Origin: Eubacterium sp.
Lineage (GTDB): Bacteria > Bacillota > Clostridia > Lachnospirales > Lachnospiraceae
Reading direction: 5' to 3'
NCBI GenBank assembly: GCA_017420535.1
Contig: JAFOIV010000090.1
Span: 1-64,000, forward strand
Length of the DNA stretch: 64,000 bases
Under the pieces are notes generated by a model that did not search any database, had not been told where the DNA came from, and saw only the letters and a list, made by a program, of their open reading frames with translations. The position numbers and the translations under genes are program-made. The stretch's first letter is position 1, and each line of letters begins with the position of its first letter. Of the stretch, positions 33,845-41,523 are shown in pieces.

Positions 33845-34348
33845 ATAGACTACTTAATTAACGAACAGATCAGAGACAAAGAGGTTCGCGTTATCGGAGC
33901 AGAAGGCAATCAGCTCGGTGTTATGACTGCTAAGGAAGCTCAGCATCTTGCGGACGAGGCAGGGCTTGATCTGGTTAGGGTATCACCTAATGCACAACCA
34001 CCTGTATGCAGAATTATTGATTACAGTAAATTCCGCTATGAGCAGACTCGTAAGGAAAAAGCAGCAAAAAAGAAACAGAATATTGTAGAGATCAAGGAAG
34101 TGAGACTTTCACCTAATATAGAGGAAAATGATCTTAATACCAAGATTTCACAGGCACGTAAGTTCCTTACAAAGGGAAATCGCGTTAAAGTTACTCTTCG
34201 TTTTAGAGGAAGAGAGCTTGCATATGTAAATCAGAGCAAGGTAATTCTTGACAGTTTTGCAGAAAAGCTTTCAGACATTTCAGTAGTTGATAAGCCTGCA
34301 AAATTTGAGGGAAGAAGCATGATAATGTTTCTTGCGGTTAAACGTTAG
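33845..34348 (+). CDS. infC: translation initiation factor IF-3
   Basis: 167 residues. [32 protein letters not shown] and [15 protein letters not shown] are IF-3. The start appears to be ATA at 33845: GGAGGT at 33832-33837 is 7 bases upstream, the N-terminus then fits the family, and no ATG, GTG or TTG lies at the right place (the upstream in-frame TTG at 33800 is inside the attenuator). Rare AUN starts are a hallmark of infC, by which IF-3 limits its own translation. First gene of the L35/L20 operon. Confidence 0.9.
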   Translation: MDYLINEQIRDKEVRVIGAEGNQLGVMTAKEAQHLADEAGLDLVRVSPNAQPPVCRIIDYSKFRYEQTRKEKAAKKKQNIVEIKEVRLSPNIEENDLNTKISQARKFLTKGNRVKVTLRFRGRELAYVNQSKVILDSFAEKLSDISVVDKPAKFEGRSMIMFLAVKR

Positions 34349-34374
34349 TAAGAGCATTTAAGGAGGATAAAAAA

Positions 34375-34572
34375 ATGCCAAAGTTAAAGACAAAGAGAGC
34401 AGCAGCAAAGCGCTTCACAAAGACAGGTACAGGAAAATTAAAGAGAAATAAAGCTTATAAGCGTCACATCCTTACAAAGAAGTCAACAAAGAGAAAGAGA
34501 AACTTAAGAAAAGCAGCAATGACAGATAAGACAAACTCAAAGGTAATGAGCAAGATCTTACCTTACATGTAA
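34375..34572 (+). CDS. rpmI: 50S ribosomal protein L35
   Basis: 65 residues, very basic: [29 protein letters not shown]. Full family length; AAGGAGG before ATG. Between infC and rplT. Confidence 0.97.
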   Translation: MPKLKTKRAAAKRFTKTGTGKLKRNKAYKRHILTKKSTKRKRNLRKAAMTDKTNSKVMSKILPYM

Positions 34573-34606
34573 GATTTGGAAAGTAAGGATCAGGAGGATT
34601 AAATAA

Positions 34607-34963
34607 ATGGCAAGAATTAAAGGTGGCGTTGGTGCCAAGAAGAGACATAACAAAGTTTTAAAAGCAGCTAAGGGATATGTAGGTGCTAGATCAAAACAGT
34701 ATAGAGTTGCTAAGCAGTCAGTTATGAGAGCTGAAGCTACAGCTTTTGCTGGCAGACGTGAGAAGAAGAGAGATTTCCGTTCACTTTGGATCGCTCGTAT
34801 CAATGCAGCAGCTAGACAGAATGATATTTCATACAGCGTTCTTATGCATGGTCTTAAGGCAGCTAATGTTGATATCAACCGTAAGATGCTTGCTGAACTT
34901 GCAGTAAACGATGCTGAAGCTTTCGCTAAGCTTGTTGAAGTTGCTAAGTCAGCTCTTAACTAA
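34607..34963 (+). CDS. rplT: 50S ribosomal protein L20
   Basis: 118 residues: [49 protein letters not shown]. Binds 23S rRNA early in 50S assembly and, in Bacillus, its own operon leader. CAGGAGG before ATG; terminator follows. Confidence 0.97.
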   Translation: MARIKGGVGAKKRHNKVLKAAKGYVGARSKQYRVAKQSVMRAEATAFAGRREKKRDFRSLWIARINAAARQNDISYSVLMHGLKAANVDINRKMLAELAVNDAEAFAKLVEVAKSALN

Positions 34964-35002
34964 TTTATAATAGACTGATTTTAAGTCTTATATGAAAAAT
35001 AG

Positions 35003-35031
35003 GGACAAACCATTAAGGTTTGTCCTTTTTT
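35003..35031 (+). terminator. intrinsic terminator of infC-rpmI-rplT
   Basis: GGACAAACC and GGTTTGTCC around ATTAA, then T6. Confidence 0.9.
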
Positions 35032-35312
35032 GTTGAGCCTTCTGAGGGAACCTTACAACAACTGTAAGTAGTGTTTGCTAAGATCTAAAGAAAAATTCAA
35101 AAAAATTTTTTTAGAAAAAAATATAAAAAAAGATATGAATAATATCAGCGAGGGGATTTTTTATCCTTTAAAAACCCAGGAAATACGCCACTTTTTTAAA
35201 GATGAAAAATTTTTTTAAAAAAGTGTTGACACTAAGGGTGTACCGTGATAATATAATACCTGCGCTGAGGGAAACGGCAAACACGAAGAACACAGCGAAC
35301 ACAAGTAAATAT
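35032..35312 (+). other. very AT-rich tRNA promoter region
   Basis: No gene. A- and T-tracts over about 150 bases, then a perfect 12-bp inverted repeat CACTTTTTTAAA / TTTAAAAAAGTG (35189-35200, 35214-35225) abutting the tRNA promoter. The tracts could act as an UP element. Confidence 0.5.
35226..35254 (+). promoter_or_regulatory. promoter of tRNA-Leu
   Basis: TTGACA (35226-35231), 17-base spacer, TAATAT (35249-35254; TATAAT also at 35252-35257). Confidence 0.65.
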
Positions 35313-35396
35313 GCGGGAATGCTGGAATTGGCAGACAGGCTAGACTAAGGATCTAGTGATGGTTTCGTCGTGAGGGTTCAAGTCCCTTTTCCCGCA
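35313..35396 (+). tRNA. tRNA-Leu (anticodon AAG)
   Basis: 84-nt class II tRNA. Acceptor GCGGGAA/TTCCCGC with discriminator A; anticodon stem CTAGA/TCTAG with loop CTAAGGA, anticodon AAG (reads CUU); a variable arm (GATGGTTTCGTC); T arm GAGGGTTCAAGTCCCTT. CCA is not encoded (CTA follows). It stands alone between its promoter and a terminator. Confidence 0.93.
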
Positions 35397-35406
35397 CTAT
35401 ACTTTG

Positions 35407-35445
35407 AAAGGGATTGCATCAATGATGTGATCCCTTTATTTTTTT
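35407..35445 (+). terminator. intrinsic terminator after tRNA-Leu
   Basis: AAAGGGAT and ATCCCTTT with an inner CATC/GATG stem, then ATTTTTTT. Confidence 0.8.
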
Positions 35446-35462
35446 ATAAAAAAGGAGTAGAC

Positions 35463-37034
35463 ATGAGTAATAAACATAAGGTGTTTTATAATCCGTTTAA
35501 TGAGCCGGAGAGTTATGCGGACATTGCTGCTGCAGTTGGTTTTGCAGCGTGCTCTTTTATCTTTGCAAATAAATATTTTGATATTACAGCCACCAGAGCT
35601 ACCTGGTTCCGCAACATTTTTCTTATAGTAATTGTATTAAAAGTGGTGCAGACTGTAATAAATGTTGGTTCATTTAGACATTTCGAAGTAGAAAGACCCT
35701 GGCTTTATAAAGAAAAGTTTACTCTGGATTGGCCTGACTTTTGGGCAGCGCTGTTCCTTATAGCGAATCTTATATCCTGTGTTCTTTGTATAAGTCCTAA
35801 ACTGGCTTTTTCAGGAGAGCTGGGCAGAGGCATGGGCGCTGGCTTTATGGTGGTTCTTTGTCTTGGAGTTATAGTCATTGGCAGACTATGTGAAGTAGAT
35901 GAGATAAATTTTGGGGCTGTTACGATTTTGTCATTGGTTTCCGTTTTGATGGCTATACTTCAGCATTTTAAGTTTGACATTTTTTATCTTAGACGAGATA
36001 TAGCGAAAGGTCAGGGGGAAAAATTCATTTCCTTATTTGGAAATATGAATAGCTATGGATCTTTTCTGGCCCTTTCCATTCCGATATTCTTTGCTGTATA
36101 TATTTTTGCAAAGAAAAAAAAGAATAAGATTATTTCGGGGATAATGATCTTTATTATGAGTCTTGGTGTTATTCCTGCAAAGAGTGATAATGTTTACCTG
36201 GGGGCTGGACTTGCGCTTGTAGTGCTTTTTTATATTGCAGTTTACTATAAGAAAATTATTGATTTCTTTTTTAGTGTTACGATCTTTACAGTTGGACTGT
36301 TTGTGATGGCGGTTCTAAGTCGTGCCTTTGGAGGAAGTAAGAAGGCTATCAATGGTATTGCAGGTTTTGTTGAAAATCCGAAAATGATGCTTATCCTTCC
36401 AGTGGTAATGATCATTTTAACAGTGATTCTGGTGGCTTTTAAAAAGCTTAATGATCCGCTGTTTGAAAGACTTCAGTGTAAGAAGACACTTTGGGTAATA
36501 ACATTTTTAGGTATAGCATTTGTGATCCTTGTAATCTTTATTGGTTCAAAGGGAAGTCATACTCAGATATTCAAATTTGATGATAACTGGGGAACTTATA
36601 GAGGCTTTATCTGGAAGAGAAGCTGGAGAGCATTTTTAGCAGGAACTCCTCTTCAGAAGATTTTTGGATATGGAAATGAAATGCTTCTTCCTGTTATGAA
36701 AGATATGTTCTATGATGAGATGATAGCTCTTACAGGAAAGGTTTATGATAATGCTCATAATGAGATACTTCAGTATCTTGTAACTCTTGGAGTGTTCGGA
36801 GCTTTAACCTATATCGGACTTTGCCTTTCAACAGTTATTTATGTTATAAGAAGACTTGAGGAAGATCCGATCATCATTGCTTTACTTGTGGGAATCGTTG
36901 GATATTTAGGTGCTGGACTTGTTTATCTTAATCAGCCTATCACAACTCCGTATTTATTTGTGATGATTGCCGAAGTTGTGGGATACATAAGGTATAAAAA
37001 CTGGAAAAAAGAATATGATGAAACTTTTATCTAA
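35463..37034 (+). CDS. O-antigen ligase / Wzy-like membrane protein
   Basis: 523 residues, start at 35463 with AAAAAGGAG before it (the longer frame runs into the tRNA). About 11-12 membrane helices. The O-antigen ligase (Wzy_C) signature region is near residues 385-470: NWGTYRGFIWKRSWRAFL, then VYDNAHNEILQYLVTLGVFG. In a Gram-positive background this family joins or polymerises surface polysaccharide or teichoic chains; the exact glycan is unknown. It stands alone between the tRNA terminator and tyrS, with no glycosyltransferases near. Confidence 0.75.
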   Translation: MSNKHKVFYNPFNEPESYADIAAAVGFAACSFIFANKYFDITATRATWFRNIFLIVIVLKVVQTVINVGSFRHFEVERPWLYKEKFTLDWPDFWAALFLIANLISCVLCISPKLAFSGELGRGMGAGFMVVLCLGVIVIGRLCEVDEINFGAVTILSLVSVLMAILQHFKFDIFYLRRDIAKGQGEKFISLFGNMNSYGSFLALSIPIFFAVYIFAKKKKNKIISGIMIFIMSLGVIPAKSDNVYLGAGLALVVLFYIAVYYKKIIDFFFSVTIFTVGLFVMAVLSRAFGGSKKAINGIAGFVENPKMMLILPVVMIILTVILVAFKKLNDPLFERLQCKKTLWVITFLGIAFVILVIFIGSKGSHTQIFKFDDNWGTYRGFIWKRSWRAFLAGTPLQKIFGYGNEMLLPVMKDMFYDEMIALTGKVYDNAHNEILQYLVTLGVFGALTYIGLCLSTVIYVIRRLEEDPIIIALLVGIVGYLGAGLVYLNQPITTPYLFVMIAEVVGYIRYKNWKKEYDETFI

Positions 37035-37106
37035 AAAATGACTATTAAAATTAAAAAGTCAATGTTATAATGACCACTGAACTAAAAATATTAAAGGAGA
37101 AATAAT

Positions 37107-38333
37107 ATGGGAGTATATGAAGAGTTAGTCGAGAGAGGACTTATAGCTCAGACAACTGATGAAGATGATATCAGAAATTTAATTAATTCAGGAAATGCAA
37201 CATTTTATATAGGCTTTGATCCTACTGCAGATTCTCTTCATGTTGGACATTTTATGGCACTCTGCCTTATGAAGAGACTTCAGATGGCAGGTAACAAGCC
37301 AATCGCTCTTGTTGGCGGTGGAACAGGCATGATAGGAGATCCATCAGGTAGAACTGATTTAAGATCAATGATGACTATCGAACAGATTGACCATAACTGC
37401 GAATGCTTCAAGAAGCAGATGAGTCGCTTTATCGAGTTTGGTGAAGGCGAAGGCAAGGCAATGATGGTTAACAATGCTGACTGGCTTCGTGACCTTAATT
37501 TCCTTGATTTCATGAGAGATATCGGATCATGCTTCTCTGTTAATGATATGCTTCGTGCAAGAGCTTACGTTAACAGAATGGAGAGAGGACTTACTTTCCT
37601 TGAGTTTTCATACATGCTTATGCAGGGCTATGATTTCTACATGCTCTATAATAAATATGGCTGTAATATGGAATTTGGTGGTGATGATCAGTGGTCAAAT
37701 ATGCTTGCTGGTACAGAACTTATCAGAAAGAAACTTGGTAAGGATGCATACGCCATGACGATCACACTTCTTACTAACTCAGAAGGTAAGAAGATGGGTA
37801 AGACAGCTAAGGGTGCTGTATGGCTTGACGCAGAGAAGACATCACCATTTGAATTCTACCAGTACTGGAGAAATGTTAGTGATGCAGATGTAATCAAGTT
37901 TATCAAACTCCTTACATTTATTCCTCTTGATGAGATAAAGAAGATGGAAGAGTGGAAGGACGAACAGCTCAACCGTGCCAAGGAAATTCTTGCATTTGAA
38001 CTTACAAAGATGGTTCATGGTGAGGAAGAAGCTAAGAAGGCAGAAGCAGGAGCTAAGGCATTCTTCGGAGCAGGTAGCGCTGAGAATATGCCGATATTTG
38101 AGCTTTCAGCTGATCTCTTCACAGATGATAAGATTGACTGCATCTCAGTTCTTACAGCTTCAAATCTTGTAAAGACAAGAAGTGAAGGAAGAAGAGCTAT
38201 CGAGCAGGGCGGCGTATCTGTAAATGGCAATAAGATCACAGATGTAAAAGCTGAATTTACAAAAGCTGATTTTGCTGAAGAGTTCCTTATCCAGAGAGGT
38301 AAGAAGAACTTCCGTAAGATCGTTGTTAAATAA
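37107..38333 (+). CDS. tyrS: tyrosyl-tRNA synthetase
   Basis: 408-residue class I synthetase charging tRNA-Tyr. Nucleotide motif GFDPTADSLHVGHF (HIGH type), YDFYMLYNKYGCNMEFGGDDQW (Tyr binding), KMGKT (KMSKS type) and a C-terminal S4 RNA-binding domain (VKTRSEGRRAIEQGGVSVNG). TATAAT near 37067 and AAAGGAG before ATG. No T-box leader fits in the 72-base gap. Terminator follows. Confidence 0.97.
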   Translation: MGVYEELVERGLIAQTTDEDDIRNLINSGNATFYIGFDPTADSLHVGHFMALCLMKRLQMAGNKPIALVGGGTGMIGDPSGRTDLRSMMTIEQIDHNCECFKKQMSRFIEFGEGEGKAMMVNNADWLRDLNFLDFMRDIGSCFSVNDMLRARAYVNRMERGLTFLEFSYMLMQGYDFYMLYNKYGCNMEFGGDDQWSNMLAGTELIRKKLGKDAYAMTITLLTNSEGKKMGKTAKGAVWLDAEKTSPFEFYQYWRNVSDADVIKFIKLLTFIPLDEIKKMEEWKDEQLNRAKEILAFELTKMVHGEEEAKKAEAGAKAFFGAGSAENMPIFELSADLFTDDKIDCISVLTASNLVKTRSEGRRAIEQGGVSVNGNKITDVKAEFTKADFAEEFLIQRGKKNFRKIVVK

Positions 38334-38353
38334 GTTAATGAATTATATGAAAA

Positions 38354-38385
38354 ATGTCCGGTGTGCACTGCCCGGACATTTTTTT
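38354..38385 (+). terminator. intrinsic terminator of tyrS
   Basis: ATGTCCGG and CCGGACAT stem, then T6. It also lies at the end of the converging XRE gene. Confidence 0.9.
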
Positions 38386-38394
38386 GTAGCTGAA

Positions 38395-38730
38395 TTATCG
38401 TTTCCATTGATAGAAGAAGACGGTGGTCTTATTCTTGGTTAAGAAACAGCCGGATTTTTTTCTGGCTTTTGATCTCATCTTCTTTTTAAATGAAAGCTGC
38501 TCATCTTTATAATTTTTAGGTATACATTGTTCTATATAATCCATCAGGTTTATATCATAGATATTAGAAAATGCATGGACCAATTCTGGAGTTGGATGTT
38601 TTCTTCCTCTTTCCAGATTACTTATTTCCTGTCTGGAGGTGTGGAGAAGGTCGGCTAGTTCTCTTTGTGATAAATCATTTGACTCACGGAGAGCCTTAAA
38701 GAGAGCACCCCAGAATATTTTAGGGTACAT
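38395..38730 (-). CDS. XRE-family HTH regulator
   Basis: 111 residues. HTH at about 8-62: FKALRESNDLSQRELADLLHTSRQEISNLERGRKHPTPE; then a basic tail (FKKKMRSKARKKSG). Close in type to short one-domain XRE repressors. AAGGAAAA precedes ATG on the - strand. It is divergent from thyA, with two GTTCGAAM motifs (38765 and 38838) in the shared gap that could be its operators. Targets unknown; control of thyA-folA is possible. Confidence 0.85.
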   Translation of the reverse strand: MYPKIFWGALFKALRESNDLSQRELADLLHTSRQEISNLERGRKHPTPELVHAFSNIYDINLMDYIEQCIPKNYKDEQLSFKKKMRSKARKKSGCFLTKNKTTVFFYQWKR

Positions 38731-38877
38731 ATTTGTTTTCCTTATCCTTTCTCTTTTGTATTTCGTTCGAACAGTATTTATGATATCATATTATTATTCT
38801 AAAAAAGGGTTTTTGCGTCTATCTCGTGTCTGATAGCGTTCGAAAAGTTATTCTTTAGATTTAAGGAGGAAGAAAAT

Positions 38878-39708
38878 TTGAGTCTCGCGGATAATCTTTT
38901 TATCTCAATGTGCCAGGATATAATTGAAAATGGCGTTAGTACTGAGGGTGAAAAAGTACGCCCTAAATGGGAAGATGGCACATATGCATATACCATTAAA
39001 AAATTTGGAGTTGTAAACAGATATGATCTTTCGAAGGAATTTCCTGCTATAACTCTTAGAAAAACATATATTAAATCTGCGGTTGATGAACTTCTGTGGA
39101 TCTGGCAGAAGAAGTCTAATAATATACATGATCTTAAGAGTCATGTATGGGATGAGTGGGCTGATGAAAATGGATCTATAGGCAAAGCTTATGGATACCA
39201 GATGGGTAAGAAGCACATTTATAAAGAGGGTGAATTTGATCAGGTAGACAGAGTTCTCTTTGATCTTAAGAATAATCCTTATTCAAGAAGGATCATGACT
39301 AATATGTATGTGCATGAGGATCTTCATGAGATGAATCTTTATCCATGTGCTTATGGTGTTACATTTAATGTAACAGGCGACAGACTTAATGCTATATTAA
39401 ATCAGCGCTCACAGGATGTACTGGCAGCAAATAACTGGAATGTAGTTCAATATGCAGCTCTTGTTATGATGATCGCTCAGGTTACAGGATTTAAGCCGGG
39501 AGAACTTGTGCATGTCATTGCAGATGCACATATCTATGACAGACATGTGGATATTATTAAAGAGCTTATTCAGAGACCAACTTATCCGGCTCCAAAGGTT
39601 ACACTTAATCCTGAAATAAAGGATTTCTATCAGTTCACTCCGGATGATTTTGTTGTAGAAGATTATGTAACAGGGCCACAGGTTAAGAATATACCAATTG
39701 CGGTTTAA
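38878..39708 (+). CDS. thyA: thymidylate synthase ThyA
   Basis: 276 residues starting on TTG with AAGGAGGAA before it. Makes dTMP from dUMP with methylene-tetrahydrofolate. Blocks: SRRIMTNMY (phosphate Arg pair), active-site Cys in NLYPCAYGVTF, LNQRSQDVLAANNWNVVQYA (RxxD and Asn for dUMP), HVIADAHIYDRHVD. The PCAY site resembles the Bacillus ThyA type rather than PCHA. It is 12 bases before folA, which regenerates its folate. Confidence 0.95.
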   Translation: MSLADNLFISMCQDIIENGVSTEGEKVRPKWEDGTYAYTIKKFGVVNRYDLSKEFPAITLRKTYIKSAVDELLWIWQKKSNNIHDLKSHVWDEWADENGSIGKAYGYQMGKKHIYKEGEFDQVDRVLFDLKNNPYSRRIMTNMYVHEDLHEMNLYPCAYGVTFNVTGDRLNAILNQRSQDVLAANNWNVVQYAALVMMIAQVTGFKPGELVHVIADAHIYDRHVDIIKELIQRPTYPAPKVTLNPEIKDFYQFTPDDFVVEDYVTGPQVKNIPIAV

Positions 39709-39720
39709 GGAGGAAAAGAC

Positions 39721-40230
39721 ATGATACTTATTGCATCAGCAGATAATAATTGGGGTATTGGAAATAAGGGGAGTCTCCTGGTAAGGATCTCCAATGACAT
39801 GAAGAATTTCAGAAGATTAACCACTGGAAATGTAATTGTTCTTGGAAGAAAAACTCTTGAAACATTTCCAAATGGACTTCCTCTGGCGCAGCGTACAAAT
39901 ATTATCTTAACTCACAATGAGGATTTTAAGGCTAAGGACGCGGTGATAGTTCATGATCTGAAAGAGCTTTTTAAACAGCTTAGTTATTACAAGAAGGATG
40001 AGATATTTGTTGTTGGTGGAGAATCAGTTTATAATCTTCTTGCTCCATATTGCGATAAAGCAATAATCACAAAGATCGATTATAAATATCAGGCAGATGC
40101 TCATATTCCTAATTTCGATCAGCTTCCAAACTGGGAAATGGTTGAAGAATCTGAAGAAGAGACCTGTTTCGATATCATTTACACTTATAGAACTTACATA
40201 AATCATGCACCTCTTCCTATGGAGGTTTAG
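39721..40230 (+). CDS. folA: dihydrofolate reductase
   Basis: 169 residues. NNWGIGNKGSLLVRISNDMKNF, TTGNVIVLGRKTLETFP and IFVVGGESVYNLL are DHFR. Reduces dihydrofolate made by ThyA. AAGGAGG before ATG; operon with thyA. Confidence 0.95.
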   Translation: MILIASADNNWGIGNKGSLLVRISNDMKNFRRLTTGNVIVLGRKTLETFPNGLPLAQRTNIILTHNEDFKAKDAVIVHDLKELFKQLSYYKKDEIFVVGGESVYNLLAPYCDKAIITKIDYKYQADAHIPNFDQLPNWEMVEESEEETCFDIIYTYRTYINHAPLPMEV

Positions 40231-40314
40231 TATGAAAAATGAAAATGCGATCGGAAACTGAATAATAATGCACAATTTCCCTTTGATAAATGCGCTAGAA
40301 TGCACAAAAACAGT

Positions 40315-40342
40315 TTGATTTATAGCGACGATATGCTATAAT
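40315..40342 (+). promoter_or_regulatory. promoter of the YbjQ-TPR-coiled-coil cluster
   Basis: TTGATT, 16-base spacer, TATAAT, 60 bases before the start of the first gene. Confidence 0.6.
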
Positions 40343-40401
40343 TTTAATTAGTATGTTATTTTTGTGTGCATACTGTGCAGGTTTTGGAGGGGGTTTTATC
40401 A

Positions 40402-41496
40402 ATGGCAAAAAATATTTTAGTAACTACCGGTTCAACTTTTCAGGATTACGAGATCAAGGAATATCTCGGGGTTATAACAGGACAGGGCGTTTTGGGAAGC
40501 AATTTTATCAAGAGTCTTACAGCTAGTGTTTCTGATGCTTCAGAGCGTGAGAATGCAAAGCTTGAGAAGTGCAGAGAAGATGCTTCTGAAAAGATTGAGG
40601 CAGCAGCTGAGAAACTTGGAGCTAATGCTATTATCGGTATGAGACTGACATACGCATCCTGCGAAGGTGGTTCTTATGGAATCATTATTTCAGGAACAGC
40701 GGTAAAGATTGAGAAGAAGGCATGTCTTGAGAAGACAAGACATAAGGAACTTGTGGTTACAAATTATTATCTTAGGGTTGTTCCAAAACCGGTTAAGGTA
40801 ATACTTGATGGAAATGTCAGAGAAGTTTTGATGAAGGTACAGTTCTTTAATTATAATTTAGAGAATATACTGGCCATCAGAGCAAGTTTGGAATTTACAA
40901 ATCTCTATGATGAGAGATTAGTTATCAGAGATATTGATTTTGCATTTGAAAAGGGAAATGTATCTCTTATTGAAGCGGAAGCAACCGATGCGAAGATTTC
41001 AATGAATGATATGCTTCTTCTTAAGGATGCAAAATTAACAATAAATAAATATGCTACTCCTAATGGAGTATTTGCAGTAAATGACACTCCTGTAGATGTT
41101 ACAATGTCTGCTAAGAGACTTATGGCATTTAAGGAGAGACATGGAATAGATGCAGTTGAAAAATATAAGAACGATGGAATGATCTGGACATGTATGTGCG
41201 GACATATAAATGAAGGCGGTTCTGAGGAATGCCAGATATGTGGACGTAAGCAGTCAGAGATGAGAACTGAGGTTTCATTTAATTATGATGATATGATCAG
41301 AAGAATGAAAGGCAGAAAATCAGTTACAGAGATCAAAGACGTTCTTATGGATTATATTAAAGAGATTGATTCAAAATATAGACTTGAACTCCTTGAAATC
41401 ATGGAGTCAGGTATACAATATGAAAAGACCAGAGGAAATATGAAAGATACAGTTATCGAAAAGGTTGAGAAAGTCCTTGAAGATTGTCTTGCATAG
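40402..41496 (+). CDS. YbjQ (UPF0145)-domain protein with zinc ribbon
   Basis: 364 residues; start at 40402 with GGAGGGGG before it. Residues 1-105 are the YbjQ/heavy-metal-binding fold, which oligomerises in solved relatives (ILVTTGSTFQDYEIKEYLGV, KLGANAIIGMRLTY). The middle (~110-255) is beta-rich and unassigned (VVPKPVKVILDG). A zinc ribbon CxC...CxxC follows (WTCMCGHINEGGSEECQICG), then a helical tail. Function unknown. It heads four consecutive + strand genes that end in an MreB homologue; the next gene starts 28 bases later, so they probably share a transcript. Confidence 0.8.
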   Translation: MAKNILVTTGSTFQDYEIKEYLGVITGQGVLGSNFIKSLTASVSDASERENAKLEKCREDASEKIEAAAEKLGANAIIGMRLTYASCEGGSYGIIISGTAVKIEKKACLEKTRHKELVVTNYYLRVVPKPVKVILDGNVREVLMKVQFFNYNLENILAIRASLEFTNLYDERLVIRDIDFAFEKGNVSLIEAEATDAKISMNDMLLLKDAKLTINKYATPNGVFAVNDTPVDVTMSAKRLMAFKERHGIDAVEKYKNDGMIWTCMCGHINEGGSEECQICGRKQSEMRTEVSFNYDDMIRRMKGRKSVTEIKDVLMDYIKEIDSKYRLELLEIMESGIQYEKTRGNMKDTVIEKVEKVLEDCLA

Positions 41497-41523
41497 TAAT
41501 CTGGAGATGAATGAAATGTAAAG

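Noticed and set aside
35370-35462. N-terminal extension of the O-antigen-ligase-like protein into the tRNA
   Set aside because: It would start in the tRNA T arm and cross a terminator; AAAAAGGAG marks 35463.
37035-37106. T-box leader for tyrS
   Set aside because: Only 72 bases between genes, with a -10 box near the middle; too short for a T-box.
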